The translations under genes and the position numbers were made by a program. A DNA stretch of 64,000 nucleotides from Clostridium sp. Cult3 (GTDB lineage: Bacteria > Bacillota > Clostridia > Tissierellales > Tepidimicrobiaceae): contig NZ_PPXY01000013.1 of the NCBI RefSeq assembly GCF_021655115.1, positions 55,899-119,898 of the forward strand. Direction: 5' to 3'. The notes under the pieces were generated by a model that saw nothing but the letters and a program-made list of their open reading frames with translations, made no database searches and was not told the DNA's origin. How positions within the stretch are numbered: the stretch's first letter is position 1; each line of letters opens with the position of its first letter. Below are positions 43,627-53,056 of this stretch, in pieces.

Positions 43627-44601
43627 ATGGATGATAAAGAAGTGAGGATATTTGATGATGTATTAGAATATACATGCTTAGAGTTAAACAAAGCACTAAT
43701 AAACATACCCTCGAAATATAAGAAAAAAACAGAAGAGATTAGGTTAAGAAATGGGAAACCCTTAATTGTTAGTTTTCAAGGAAATGATTATTTTGTGACT
43801 GAAATAGGCACCCTTACCAAAAGAAGTACTGAAGGCATGCTTATAAAAAGAGAATATATCCAGAAGACCTTTAAATTGATTAGTAATTATTCAATATATG
43901 CTTTCGAAGAGGAGATTAAGAATGGGTTTATTACATTGAAAGGTGGCCATAGAGTAGGAATAGCAGGAAAGGTACTATACGGAGCTAAGGATATTGATAC
44001 TATTAGAGATATTTCTTCTCTAAATATAAGGATAGCAAGGGAGAAAAAGGGGATAGCTGAAGGAATATTAAAGCATATTATTGCCTTTCCTTATAGTGTA
44101 TGTAATACATTGATTATATCGCCACCTCAATGCGGTAAGACTACTCTTTTAAGGGATATTATAAGGAGTTTAAGCGATGGGTCACCCTTGTTAAGTAAAG
44201 GACTTAAAATAGGAGTAATCGATGAGAGGTCAGAATTAGCTGGAGTATATAATGGGATTCCACAGCATGATATTGGAATCAGAACGGATGTCCTGGATGG
44301 TTGCAATAAAAAAGATGGGACTACCATGCTATTACGGGCTATGTCCCCGGATATTATCGCAATGGATGAGATTGGAAGCGTATCAGATGTGGAAGCAATT
44401 CATGAAAGCCTTAAAGCTGGAGTAAAAGTTATCGCTACTGTTCATGGAAATAATATTGAAGATTTGGTTTCAAGGAGGAGTCTTAAGGTTTTAATAGAGG
44501 ATAGAATATTTGAGAGATATATTTTTTTAGATAATTCTAAAGGAATAGGTACTATTAAGGATATAGTTGAAGGTAAAAAATTTAAATCCCTATTAAAATA
44601 G
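43627..44601 (+). CDS. spoIIIAA: Stage III sporulation protein AA (ATPase)
   Basis: 324-residue secretion-type ATPase of the forespore-mother cell channel. Walker A SPPQCGKTT (about residues 165-173), IGVIDERSELAGVYNG (about 197-212) and Walker B-like SPDIIAMDEIG (about 242-252) are present. ATG 43627 follows AAAGGAGGG; an upstream in-frame extension lies in the promoter region. First of eight consecutive genes spoIIIAA-AH. Confidence 0.95.
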   Translation: MDDKEVRIFDDVLEYTCLELNKALINIPSKYKKKTEEIRLRNGKPLIVSFQGNDYFVTEIGTLTKRSTEGMLIKREYIQKTFKLISNYSIYAFEEEIKNGFITLKGGHRVGIAGKVLYGAKDIDTIRDISSLNIRIAREKKGIAEGILKHIIAFPYSVCNTLIISPPQCGKTTLLRDIIRSLSDGSPLLSKGLKIGVIDERSELAGVYNGIPQHDIGIRTDVLDGCNKKDGTTMLLRAMSPDIIAMDEIGSVSDVEAIHESLKAGVKVIATVHGNNIEDLVSRRSLKVLIEDRIFERYIFLDNSKGIGTIKDIVEGKKFKSLLK

Positions 44602-44615
44602 AAAGAAGGTGTTTT

Positions 44616-45140
44616 ATGGTTTTTCTAAAATTTGCAGGTGGAACATTGGTCCTACTTTCATCTAGTTTAATGGGGTTTAGCTATGGAAAAAAGTATTCGA
44701 ATAGACTAAATAACTTAATTTATATGGAACAGTGTATTAAAATTCTTGAAACAGAGATTGTATATGGTGCAGTGCCTTTACCAGAAGCCTTATTAAATGT
44801 GTACAACAAAGGCAATAAGAAGGTGTCTTTTATATTTAAAGAGATTAGGGATCATATTTTGAACAACAGAGTAGAGGATGTTTATTATAGCTTTTTCCAT
44901 GTGAGGCATATTCTAAAGGAAAGTCTTTACTTTAAACAACAGGAGATAGAAATATTCTTGTCCTTAGGAAGAATATTAGGGGCTTCTGATAGGGAAGATC
45001 AAGAAAAGAACTTTAAACTAATATTAAATCAGATAATTTTATTGGAAAAGGAGGCAAAATTGGAAAGGGATAAAAATGAAAAGATGTTTAAAAATTTAGG
45101 GGTACTGATTGGTCTTGCCATAGTAATAATACTTATATAG
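44616..45140 (+). CDS. spoIIIAB: Stage III sporulation protein AB
   Basis: 174 residues; membrane anchor at the N-terminus and a hydrophobic C-terminus (GVLIGLAIVIILI). LGASDREDQEKNFKL (about residues 129-143) is the family signature. It is structurally related to the GspF-type platform. SD AGAAGGTG. 14 bases after spoIIIAA. Confidence 0.92.
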   Translation: MVFLKFAGGTLVLLSSSLMGFSYGKKYSNRLNNLIYMEQCIKILETEIVYGAVPLPEALLNVYNKGNKKVSFIFKEIRDHILNNRVEDVYYSFFHVRHILKESLYFKQQEIEIFLSLGRILGASDREDQEKNFKLILNQIILLEKEAKLERDKNEKMFKNLGVLIGLAIVIILI

Positions 45141-45153
45141 GGGAGAGAAAAAT

Positions 45154-45351
45154 ATGAATGTTGATTTAATTTTTAAAATAGCAAGCATAGGAATATTGTT
45201 ATCCGTACTCCATACGCTATTAGACCAGGCGGGTAAAAAGGAGTTTGGATATATCACTACTCTAGTAGGGGTGGTTATAGTATTTGGTGCGGTTATTGGC
45301 TTGATAAGCAAACTATTTGATAGTATTAAGACCCTTTTTCAACTGTATTGA
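45154..45351 (+). CDS. spoIIIAC: Stage III sporulation protein AC
   Basis: 65-residue protein with two membrane helices (about 5-20 and 29-51). Begins MNVDLIFKIASIGILLSVLHT with DQAGKKEFGYI between helices, as in other SpoIIIAC. Size and order in the operon agree. Confidence 0.93.
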   Translation: MNVDLIFKIASIGILLSVLHTLLDQAGKKEFGYITTLVGVVIVFGAVIGLISKLFDSIKTLFQLY

Positions 45352-45365
45352 TAGGAAGTGATCAT

Positions 45366-45755
45366 ATGGAAATATTGCAAATCGTATCTATAGGTATTGT
45401 CTCTACTATATTGGTGGTACTACTACGACAGTCCAATAAGTCAGAGTTTGCCATAATGGTCAGTATAGTTACGGGGATTCTCATACTCTCCATGTTATTA
45501 GGCAAGTTAAAATATGTAGTTGATACATTAAGTCAGTTAACGCGGTATACGAATTTGGAATTTGCATACTTTACTACGGTGCTTAAAATTATAGGCATTG
45601 CATATATAGTGGAATTTGGGGCTGAAATATCTAGAGATGCAGGGGAGGAAGCTATAGCCTCAAAGGTTGAACTAGGTGGAAAGATAATAATAATGGTACT
45701 TGCAATGCCCATACTATTAGCTTTGATGGATTTGATAATAAAAATACTTCCATAA
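45366..45755 (+). CDS. spoIIIAD: Stage III sporulation protein AD
   Basis: 129 residues with four membrane helices; the LRQSNKSEFAIMVSI motif (about 20-34) is related to SpoIIIAC, reflecting their shared origin. ATG 45366 is preceded by AGGAAGTG; the in-frame extension to 45348 overlaps spoIIIAC. Cytoplasmic end IIKILP. Confidence 0.93.
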   Translation: MEILQIVSIGIVSTILVVLLRQSNKSEFAIMVSIVTGILILSMLLGKLKYVVDTLSQLTRYTNLEFAYFTTVLKIIGIAYIVEFGAEISRDAGEEAIASKVELGGKIIIMVLAMPILLALMDLIIKILP

Positions 45756-45765
45756 AGGTGAAAAA

Positions 45766-46950
45766 ATGATAAAAAACATTGGGATTTTATTAAAGGTAAT
45801 ATTATTTATTTCCATATTATCTATATGTTCTTTTGGAGAATCTATGGAGGAAGAAGGTATAGCTGATAGGTTTATTAGAGAGCAACTAAATAACTTAAAT
45901 ATTAGTGAACTAGAGCTGGTATTGGAAGATATAGTTAAGTCTACTGGAGAATATTATCCTAGAATAGATGTAAGGGATAATGTCTTATCAATAATAAAAG
46001 GTAAAAATCCATTAGATATTAAAGTCATAATAACATCTATTTCTAAGATATTTTTTTCTGAAATAGTTGATAATATAGTATTGGTCTCACAAATATTAAT
46101 AATCATTATAGCTTGTTCAATACTAACCAATTTACAGAGTAGTTTTGAGCAGGATACCGTAGGGCAATTAGCCCATTATGCATGTTATATTATTTTAGCT
46201 ATGTTAATGATAAACAGTTTTATATTGTCCTTAGATCTAGGAAAAAAGACGGTAGCTCAAATGGTAAACTTTATGCAAATAATTTTACCTATATTGTTAA
46301 CGTTGTTAACGGCTGCTAGTGGAGTTAATACGAAGTTGTTATTTCATCCTATGATAATTGGAACTATAAACATAATAGGATCTATGATTAAGGAATTGAT
46401 TTTTCCACTTATATTATTTTCCTTTATCATAGGGATAATAAGTAATATATCACAGAAAATTCAATTTTCTAAACTATCGGAGTTGATTAGACAGGTTATC
46501 ATCGTATTGGTAAGTCTATCTTTGACTATATTCATTGGAATAATAACTATATATGGAATAGGTACAAAAGTTGATGGGATCACCATAAGAACTGCAAAAT
46601 ATGCCGTAGATAATTTCATACCTATAATAGGCAAGTTTTTGTCCGATGCAGTGGAAACTGTTATCGGATGCTCGGTTATATTAAAAAATGGAATTGGCAC
46701 TATTGGACTAATAGCTTTGTTTCTAGTATGCATAATTCCTGCGATAAAAATTATGGTGCTTATGTTTATATATAAATTAGTGGCGGCCCTTATACAACCA
46801 ATTGCCAGCGAAAACATTATAAACTTATTTACTGAAGTGGGAAAAGCTTTATTATTAGTTCTAATTGGTATATTATCCGTTGCTATTATGTTTTTTATAA
46901 CTATTACAATTATTGTGGAAGCAGGAAACACAGCCTTGATGTTTAGATAG
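45766..46950 (+). CDS. spoIIIAE: Stage III sporulation protein AE
   Basis: 394 residues: a signal peptide, a polar ectodomain (about 25-95) and about seven membrane helices. SpoIIIAE is the largest membrane part of the channel and, by family knowledge, is needed for the feeding-tube complex. GIGTKVDGITIRTAKYAVDNFIP-type motif (about residues 264-286) is conserved. 10 bases after spoIIIAD. Confidence 0.93.
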   Translation: MIKNIGILLKVILFISILSICSFGESMEEEGIADRFIREQLNNLNISELELVLEDIVKSTGEYYPRIDVRDNVLSIIKGKNPLDIKVIITSISKIFFSEIVDNIVLVSQILIIIIACSILTNLQSSFEQDTVGQLAHYACYIILAMLMINSFILSLDLGKKTVAQMVNFMQIILPILLTLLTAASGVNTKLLFHPMIIGTINIIGSMIKELIFPLILFSFIIGIISNISQKIQFSKLSELIRQVIIVLVSLSLTIFIGIITIYGIGTKVDGITIRTAKYAVDNFIPIIGKFLSDAVETVIGCSVILKNGIGTIGLIALFLVCIIPAIKIMVLMFIYKLVAALIQPIASENIINLFTEVGKALLLVLIGILSVAIMFFITITIIVEAGNTALMFR

Positions 46951-46962
46951 GGGTGAATAAAA

Positions 46963-47625
46963 ATGAAGGCGGTGAGTTTTTTAAGATATTGGATACAAGA
47001 TATAGTTATGATTTTTCTCATAGTATCTATAGTTGAAATACTTCTTCCTAATAGTAATATGAGGAAATATATAAATATGGTAATAGGTTTTTTAATAATA
47101 ATAGTGATAGTTTCACCTTTTATTAAACTATTATCTAGGGATTATAGTATCGATGAAAGAGTGCTAAAAGAGCATTTAAAAATGAACGAATTAGTATATA
47201 AAGACAAATCAAACTTATCATCGGTGTATGATAAACAGGTTAAAGAAATGTACACTAATAAAATGGAGTTAGAGGTTACAGAATTTGTTCACGAAACTAG
47301 CAATTACAAGGTGGAAAGCGTAAATCTATCTATTGATGAAACTAATGAGAATTTTGGCAAACTGAAGGAAATAGAAATATTGTTAAAAGTGGACGGAGAA
47401 GAAAAGATAGACAAAAATGTAAATAAAAATTCAATTGCTATTATCAAGATAGATGATGTGTCTATAGATAATAACGACGAAGCATTTAATGCTTATAAGA
47501 CCCTGGAAGATGGGGAGGACCTTAAGAAATCTCTATCAAAAAAATTTAATATTTCTAAAGAAAATATTAGAGTATTTTTGAATACTTTGGAGGCAGGTGA
47601 ACTAGATGGAGAAGTTTATAGATAA
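46963..47625 (+). CDS. spoIIIAF: Stage III sporulation protein AF
   Basis: 220 residues with two N-terminal membrane helices (about 10-30 and 36-54) and a ring-building-motif-like ectodomain. In B. subtilis this domain oligomerises like secretion-ring proteins. It overlaps spoIIIAG by 20 bases. GGGGTG SD. Confidence 0.9.
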   Translation: MKAVSFLRYWIQDIVMIFLIVSIVEILLPNSNMRKYINMVIGFLIIIVIVSPFIKLLSRDYSIDERVLKEHLKMNELVYKDKSNLSSVYDKQVKEMYTNKMELEVTEFVHETSNYKVESVNLSIDETNENFGKLKEIEILLKVDGEEKIDKNVNKNSIAIIKIDDVSIDNNDEAFNAYKTLEDGEDLKKSLSKKFNISKENIRVFLNTLEAGELDGEVYR

Positions 47626-48187
47626 AATCAAAAAATATATGGAAACTATGGATAATAAGAAATTTATGAATAATTTATTTATAATACTCATCATAGGAAT
47701 CATACTTTTAATAATAGCTAATATATTTATAGAGGAAAGAAAAACTGATAATACAAATTTAGAATCCGCTAATACTGTTGGCAAATTGTCAAGTTCTGAA
47801 CAAGATTATGGCTCTCTGCTGGAAGTAAAACTAGAGGACGCCTTAAGCCAGCTAAAAGGTGTGAATAAGGTAAAAGTTATGATCACATTGGAAGATACGG
47901 TAGAAAAAATTCCTGCTTTTAATACTACTAAAAATAATGAAACTACTAACGAGATCGATTCACAAGGAGGTACCCGTGAGATCATTAGAGATGATATGAC
48001 CATTCAAGTTGTTACTAGTAATGAAGGAGGATTGGTAGTTTTGAAAGAGATTAAACCAACAGTAAAAGGTGTAATAGTAATAGCAGATGGGGCAGAGGAT
48101 ATAGAGATAAAAGAGATGTTATATGAAGCAGTTAAAACTGTACTGGGTATACCAGGAAACAAGGTTGAAGTGTATTCTAGTAAATAG
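47606..48187 (+). CDS. spoIIIAG: Stage III sporulation protein AG
   Basis: 193 residues: one membrane helix (about 22-42), then an extracytoplasmic ring-building domain (YGSLLEVKLEDALSQLKGVNKVKVMI, about 71-96; PTVKGVIVIADGA, about 150-162). SpoIIIAG forms a large ring in the intermembrane space. SD GGAGGCAGG, ATG inside the end of spoIIIAF. Confidence 0.94.
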   Translation: MEKFIDKIKKYMETMDNKKFMNNLFIILIIGIILLIIANIFIEERKTDNTNLESANTVGKLSSSEQDYGSLLEVKLEDALSQLKGVNKVKVMITLEDTVEKIPAFNTTKNNETTNEIDSQGGTREIIRDDMTIQVVTSNEGGLVVLKEIKPTVKGVIVIADGAEDIEIKEMLYEAVKTVLGIPGNKVEVYSSK

Positions 48188-48198
48188 GAGGGATATAG

Positions 48199-48867
48199 AT
48201 GTTTACAATGAAAAAACCAGCAATAATTATGGTGTTGATAGTATTATTGGTAGTTACTGGTTATATTAATCATAGCCTTACTTTGAGGGCTTCGTCTAAA
48301 GTTTCTAGCGATTATCAAAAACATGAGGAGATGGAGATGGCTAAGAGTTGGGATATGGATGATAAAGAGCTGGTGGAGGCTATATCGGAAGGCGAAGGTA
48401 GTGAAGAGCTAGAGGATATTGAAATACTTGATACAAAAGACGAGAATATAAATGAAATATCAAAAGAAGCTAACTCTAATATCAACCAGGCCATTAGCAA
48501 AGAAGAAAGTTTGCGCTCTAAGAACTATTTTATTGAGCAAAGATTAGCTAGAGATAAATTGAGAGCGGGCTTAGTAGATAGATTAAACACAATAGTGGAT
48601 AATGAGAATACAGGCGAAGATGTAAGATCTGAAGCCCAAAAAAGAATAATGAATATTGGTGATTTAGCAGAAAAAGAGTTGGCTATAGAAGGTTTAATTA
48701 AGGCAAAAGGATTTGAGGAAGCTTTAGTTTTTATGACAGAAGAAAGTGCTAAAATAGTAGTATCTAGAGAAGAACTTACTGAACAGGATGTAGTAAAAAT
48801 TTTAGATATCGTAATGGGAGAAACAAATTTAGATGCCTCTAATATTAAAATCATGAAAAAGAATTAG
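48199..48867 (+). CDS. spoIIIAH: Stage III sporulation protein AH
   Basis: 222 residues: one membrane helix (about 7-25), an acidic linker (about 40-90) and the YscJ/FliF-like domain (about 110-222; EEALVFMTEESAKIVV). SpoIIIAH binds forespore SpoIIQ across the septum. No spoIIQ is in the window. AGGAGGG SD. Last gene of the operon. Confidence 0.94.
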   Translation: MFTMKKPAIIMVLIVLLVVTGYINHSLTLRASSKVSSDYQKHEEMEMAKSWDMDDKELVEAISEGEGSEELEDIEILDTKDENINEISKEANSNINQAISKEESLRSKNYFIEQRLARDKLRAGLVDRLNTIVDNENTGEDVRSEAQKRIMNIGDLAEKELAIEGLIKAKGFEEALVFMTEESAKIVVSREELTEQDVVKILDIVMGETNLDASNIKIMKKN

Positions 48868-48873
48868 AAATGT

Positions 48874-48902
48874 TTGTAAAAATCACAGGGCTTTGATATA
48901 AT
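48874..48902 (+). promoter_or_regulatory. SigA-type promoter of the Asp23 operon
   Basis: TTGTAA (48874-48879), exact 17-base spacer, TATAAT (48897-48902). It lies 6 bases after the spoIIIAH stop. Confidence 0.78.
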
Positions 48903-48939
48903 AATTCTAAAGAGTTTCAGAGTATAGGAGGTGTCCAAT

Positions 48940-49338
48940 GTGGCAGAGTTTGTGAATGATGAAAAAGTCAAATATGGAACAGTTAAAATTGCTAATGAAG
49001 TTGTTGCTATAATAGCTGGCCTAGCAGCTACTGAAGTAGACGGCGTTGCTGGAATGAGTGGTGGTATGACAGCAGATTTTACAGAGATGTTAGGTATGAA
49101 AAACCTATCAAAGGGTGTTAAGGTGGAGGTTGGTGAAAAAGAAACTGCTATTGACATATTTATTATAGTGGAATATGGTTCTAAGATTTCTGAGGTTGCA
49201 AATACAGTACAAAATCATGTTAAGGAGACAGTTGAAACTATGACTGGTCTTAGTGTAGTAGAAGTTAATGTAAACATACAAGGGGTTAATATACCTAAAG
49301 AAGAGCCTAAAGTAGAAGTAGAACCACGAGTAAAATAG
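48940..49338 (+). CDS. Asp23/Gls24 family envelope stress response protein
   Basis: 132 residues; GTG 48940 with AGGAGGTG upstream (an in-frame GTG at 48931 lies within the SD). Core KIANEVVAIIAGLAATEVDGVAGMSGG (about residues 13-39) and the TVQNHVKETVETMTGL end are diagnostic. Asp23 proteins are membrane-tethered by AmaP, encoded two hairpins downstream. The C-terminus is Pro/Glu/Val rich. Confidence 0.92.
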   Translation: MAEFVNDEKVKYGTVKIANEVVAIIAGLAATEVDGVAGMSGGMTADFTEMLGMKNLSKGVKVEVGEKETAIDIFIIVEYGSKISEVANTVQNHVKETVETMTGLSVVEVNVNIQGVNIPKEEPKVEVEPRVK

Positions 49339-49341
49339 TAT

Positions 49342-49370
49342 ATTTACCCTCTGGAATCCAGGGGGTAAAT
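49342..49370 (+). terminator. Hairpin between Asp23 and amaP genes
   Basis: 13-bp stem (49342-49354 with 49358-49370, one T-G pair), 3-base loop, modest T tail. Probably a partial terminator giving more Asp23 than AmaP. Confidence 0.65.
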
Positions 49371-49401
49371 TTAAATATTATTTGGGAGGATGAAGCTAAA
49401 T

Positions 49402-49950
49402 ATGAATATTTTCGATAAGATAGTACTAGTTGTTTTTTCACTTTGTATAGCTATACTATCATTAGCTTTGGTACTGTTTCCTTTTCAACAATTTGATTTT
49501 TTGTCTAAAAACAATGTTGAATTACTGTTAGATAATATTATAGGTAACTATGTTTATTCTGTAGTAGGACTGATTTTTCTGTTAGCTAGTATTAGATTAA
49601 TAGTTGTGGCATTTAAGGGTAACAAAGATAAAAACAAAACAACCTATTTAATTCAGAGAACAGACCATGGTGAAATTAATATATCATCTAATACTATAGT
49701 TGGTCTGGTTGAATCCGTTGCTGAACACTTTACAGGTGTTAGAGATATTAAGACCAAAGTAGAGATATTAGAGGGACAAATATTTATAGATTTAAAGGGG
49801 CAAGTGTCTCCAGAGATAAACATACCTGAAACTACTGAAGAGTTACAGTTAAAGGTAAAGGAACATGTAGAAAATTGTACAGGAGTTAATGTTAGTGAAA
49901 TTAAAGTATTGATTACTAATGTGACTGCACCTATAAGAAATGTAAAATAA
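49402..49950 (+). CDS. amaP: Alkaline shock response membrane anchor protein AmaP
   Basis: 182 residues with two N-terminal membrane helices (about 5-27 and 47-68) and a cytoplasmic Asp23-like domain (ISSNTIVGLVESVAEHFTGV, about 94-113). The ATG at 49402 is chosen because GGGAGG ends immediately before the earlier ATG at 49390. It anchors Asp23 to the membrane. DUF2273 gene follows, the standard order. Confidence 0.88.
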   Translation: MNIFDKIVLVVFSLCIAILSLALVLFPFQQFDFLSKNNVELLLDNIIGNYVYSVVGLIFLLASIRLIVVAFKGNKDKNKTTYLIQRTDHGEINISSNTIVGLVESVAEHFTGVRDIKTKVEILEGQIFIDLKGQVSPEINIPETTEELQLKVKEHVENCTGVNVSEIKVLITNVTAPIRNVK

Positions 49951-49969
49951 TTGTAGAGGTGTTGGCAAA

Positions 49970-50206
49970 TTGGCGAGAGAAATGTTTAGTAAATTTATAG
50001 ATTGGGTTAGAAACCACAAGGGGAAATTTTTTGGAGGAATTTTAGGTTTTTTAATAGCTATATTGGTTTTAAATATAGGTTTTTTTAAGACCTTGTTTAT
50101 CGTCCTATGTACGTGGGCTGGATATTATTTAGGAAGCAAATCGGACAGTAAGGAGAATTTTAAAGATCTAATAGATAAAATCATCCCTCATAATAGGGAA
50201 CAATAA
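49970..50206 (+). CDS. DUF2273 small membrane protein
   Basis: 78 residues; TTG start with TAGAGGTG upstream. Two short membrane segments (about 20-37 and 40-54), and a GGILGFLIAILVLNIGFFKTLF core typical of DUF2273 proteins that accompany Asp23 and AmaP. Function unknown; 28 bases before nusB. Confidence 0.88.
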   Translation: MAREMFSKFIDWVRNHKGKFFGGILGFLIAILVLNIGFFKTLFIVLCTWAGYYLGSKSDSKENFKDLIDKIIPHNREQ

Positions 50207-50234
50207 ATAATAGATATTACCAGGGAGGCAAAGG

Positions 50235-50642
50235 ATGGGTAGAAAATACGCAAGAGAATCTACAATGAAATTATTATATCAAATGGAAATAAACTCAGAT
50301 TTTTCTGAAACAGTAGTCAATATATTTTTCGAGAACAATGTATTTGATGAAGGGGAAAAAGCATATATAGAAGGTGCCATTAATACCATAGTGAATAATT
50401 TAGAGTTAATTGATTCACATATAAAACAAAATATAGAAGGTTGGGAGATACATAGACTAGCAAGGGTAGATCTATCTATTCTAAGAATTGCAATTTACGA
50501 GATAATGTATAGGGAAGATATACCAATAGAAGTTTCAATCAATGAAGCTATAGAGATCTCCAAAAAGTATAGTACTGTAGAATCCTCTAAGTTTATCAAT
50601 GGTGTTTTAGGTGGCTTTGTAAAATCGAGGGATAGAATATGA
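50235..50642 (+). CDS. nusB: Transcription antitermination factor NusB
   Basis: 135-residue all-helical protein that, with NusE/S10, binds boxA of rRNA leaders. MGRKYARESTMKLLYQME start and the C-terminal PIEVSINEAIEISKKYSTVESSKFINGVL (in two halves) are diagnostic. AGGGAGG SD. Overlaps the next start by 4 bases. Confidence 0.95.
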   Translation: MGRKYARESTMKLLYQMEINSDFSETVVNIFFENNVFDEGEKAYIEGAINTIVNNLELIDSHIKQNIEGWEIHRLARVDLSILRIAIYEIMYREDIPIEVSINEAIEISKKYSTVESSKFINGVLGGFVKSRDRI

Positions 50643-51634
50643 CCAAATATTTTGTCGGGATAGACACCTCTTCATATACTACATCTTTAGCTGTATTAGA
50701 TGAAAAGGATAATATCGTATTAAATATAAGAGATATACTAAAGGTAAAAAAAGGTAAAAGGGGATTGAGACAACAGGAAGCTGTATTTCAACATATCCAA
50801 AATCTACCTTTCTTAATAGAAAAGATGGCTCAAGAAATAGATACTACTAAAATAGTGAATATATCATGTAGCAATAGACCTAGAAATAGGGAAGAATCAT
50901 ATATGCCTGTTTTTGTTGTTGGTAAAGGACAGGCTTTTATTCTGTCTAAAGTTCTAAATACGGGATATAAGGAGTTTAGTCATCAAGAAGGTCATATAGG
51001 GGCTGGAATGATAAATAGTAATATGGAGGAAAAAGAAAGATTCATTAGCCTTCATATTTCTGGAGGAACTACAGAAATGTTGCTAGTAAAGAATAAAAAG
51101 AATGGTTTTGATATTGAAATAATAGGAGGTACTCTGGATTTAAGTTTAGGGCAGCTTATAGATAGGGTAGGAGTGGAGCTTGGATTAATATTCCCCTGTG
51201 GCGAAGAGATGGATAAGGTGTCCCAAATAGGGAATAATTTAAAATTGGATATACATATTAATATTAAAGATAGTTGTTGGTTTAATCTATCGGGTATGGA
51301 AAACTATTTTAAGGCACTAATACAAAAAAGTGAACACGATCTAGAAGATATAATAGCAACCTTGTTTTATACCATATCCCAATTTTTAAAGGATATTATT
51401 CTCAACGGTTGCAATATGTATAATATTCACAGTGTGTTAATTACAGGAGGTGTAGCTGCTAATAGTACTATAAGAAACTATTTAAGTAAAGAACTATGTA
51501 GAGAGGGAATAGACGTATTTTTTCCTAAGAAAAACTTGTGTACGGACAATGCAGTTGGCATAGCTTACTTGGGGAAAACAAAAAGTAATTTAGTAGGTGA
51601 TAAATTTGGTAGAAAAGCCTTTAAAGGTGAGTGA
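50639..51634 (+). CDS. TsaD/Kae1-like paralogue (ASKHA fold)
   Basis: 331 residues beginning FVGIDTSSYTTSLAVLD, like TsaD. A SHQEGHIGAG motif (about residue 115) corresponds to the metal-binding HxxxH, and HISGGTTEML and LITGGVAANSTI match ASKHA phosphate loops. It is more divergent and shorter at the front than true TsaD, and lacks the tsaB/tsaE context. Clostridia often carry such a copy between nusB and xseA. Whether it makes t6A is unknown. Confidence 0.78.
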   Translation: MTKYFVGIDTSSYTTSLAVLDEKDNIVLNIRDILKVKKGKRGLRQQEAVFQHIQNLPFLIEKMAQEIDTTKIVNISCSNRPRNREESYMPVFVVGKGQAFILSKVLNTGYKEFSHQEGHIGAGMINSNMEEKERFISLHISGGTTEMLLVKNKKNGFDIEIIGGTLDLSLGQLIDRVGVELGLIFPCGEEMDKVSQIGNNLKLDIHINIKDSCWFNLSGMENYFKALIQKSEHDLEDIIATLFYTISQFLKDIILNGCNMYNIHSVLITGGVAANSTIRNYLSKELCREGIDVFFPKKNLCTDNAVGIAYLGKTKSNLVGDKFGRKAFKGE

Positions 51635-52826
51635 AGTGAATCAATATATCAAAAAAACTTTTGCAAGAGATTTAATACTCTCAAATATTAAGGTCGAAGG
51701 GGAAATTTCAAATTTTAAGCATCATTATAGTGGGCATATGTATTTTTCATTAAAGGATGAAAGAGGAAAATTAAAATGTGTGATGTTTAAATCTGATAAT
51801 CGATTAGTCAATTTTCAGTTGAAAGATGGATTAAAGGTTGTGATTACAGGATATATATCTATTTACGAAAAAGAAGGTGACTATCAGCTATATGCGAAAA
51901 AAATAGAAGAAAGTGGCGTCGGGGATCTGTTTGCAGCTTTTGAAGAGATGAAGCAAAAATTAGAAAAGGAAGGACTGTTTGATCCATTAAATAAAAAGGA
52001 ATTGCCTTATATGCCGAAGAAAATTGGTGTTGTTACCTCTTCTACTGGAGCTGCAATTAGAGATATAATTACTGTAATAAAAAGAAGATATCCTATTGCT
52101 GATATATTGATATATCCGGTATTAGTGCAAGGCATACAAGCACCAAGGGAAATATGTCAAGGCTTATTATATTTAGATAATAGAGATGATATAGATGTAA
52201 TTATTACAGGACGTGGTGGAGGATCTATAGAGGAGCTGTTTGCATTTAATGATGAATCCGTAGCTAGAACTATTTATGCTATGGAAAAACCGGTAGTGTC
52301 GGCAGTAGGCCATGAGACGGATTTTACTATAGCAGATTTTGTGGCAGATTTAAGGGCTCCTACTCCTTCTGCAGCGGCAGAACTAGTCACACCAGAACTA
52401 GATAAGTTAAAGGAAAATCTTGATGCTAAAATGGCTCAGTTGAATAGAAATTATAACTATATTTTGAATGAGCATTGTGTTAGGCTGAAATATATAAGGA
52501 GAAGTCTAGACTATTACAACCCTATTGACCAAATTAAGGAAAAAGCCCAGGAGTTGGACAATCTATTTAGGAATCTGACTATGATGATGGATACTAAAAT
52601 AAATAAGAACAGGGTTCTTATAGATAATCTACATAACAAAATAAATTATTTAAATCCTATATCTGCTTTAGATAGGGGATATGGTTTAGTGTTAGATAAA
52701 CAAGGTAATATGATTTCCAGCATAGAAGACGTACAGGCTGAAGAAAATTTAAACTTAATTATCAAAGATGGTATGTTAACGATTAAAGTGGTTAAAATTA
52801 ACAAAGGAGAGTTTTATCATGAATGA
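51606..52826 (+). CDS. xseA: Exodeoxyribonuclease VII large subunit
   Basis: 406 residues: an OB-fold domain (LKVSEVNQYIKKTF start, GEISNFKHHYSGHMYFSLKD about 28-47), the catalytic domain (GVVTSSTGAAIRDI about 140-153, GRGGGSIEEL about 202-211, GHETDFTIADFVADLRAPTPSAAAE), then coiled coil. TTG 51606 is preceded by TAGGTGA; GTG 51597 and GTG 51636 are alternatives. It overlaps the TsaD-like gene and xseB. Confidence 0.94.
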   Translation: MVEKPLKVSEVNQYIKKTFARDLILSNIKVEGEISNFKHHYSGHMYFSLKDERGKLKCVMFKSDNRLVNFQLKDGLKVVITGYISIYEKEGDYQLYAKKIEESGVGDLFAAFEEMKQKLEKEGLFDPLNKKELPYMPKKIGVVTSSTGAAIRDIITVIKRRYPIADILIYPVLVQGIQAPREICQGLLYLDNRDDIDVIITGRGGGSIEELFAFNDESVARTIYAMEKPVVSAVGHETDFTIADFVADLRAPTPSAAAELVTPELDKLKENLDAKMAQLNRNYNYILNEHCVRLKYIRRSLDYYNPIDQIKEKAQELDNLFRNLTMMMDTKINKNRVLIDNLHNKINYLNPISALDRGYGLVLDKQGNMISSIEDVQAEENLNLIIKDGMLTIKVVKINKGEFYHE

Positions 52827-53052
52827 TATGGATTTGACTTATGAGGAAGCAGTAAAAGAATTGGAAGAAATATTAGAAGCATTCGAGGAGGATGACATTG
52901 CTTTAAAGGACTCCCTAGAAAAGTTTAAAAAAGGGGTAGCCTTATATAATTATTGTAATGAAATATTAAAAAGTGTGGAAGGTGAGGTTAAGATATTACT
53001 TCAAGACGATGAAGGAGCCATTGAGGAAGAGGAATTTCAAATGGAGGTATAA
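52819..53052 (+). CDS. xseB: Exodeoxyribonuclease VII small subunit
   Basis: 77 residues, helical. LTYEEAVKELEEIL and LEKFKKGVALYNYCNEIL are the XseB signature. Several small subunits bind one XseA to give the active enzyme. AAGGAGAG SD, overlapping xseA by 8 bases. Unusually acidic tail. ispA starts 4 bases later. Confidence 0.94.
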   Translation: MNDMDLTYEEAVKELEEILEAFEEDDIALKDSLEKFKKGVALYNYCNEILKSVEGEVKILLQDDEGAIEEEEFQMEV

Positions 53053-53056
53053 TTAA

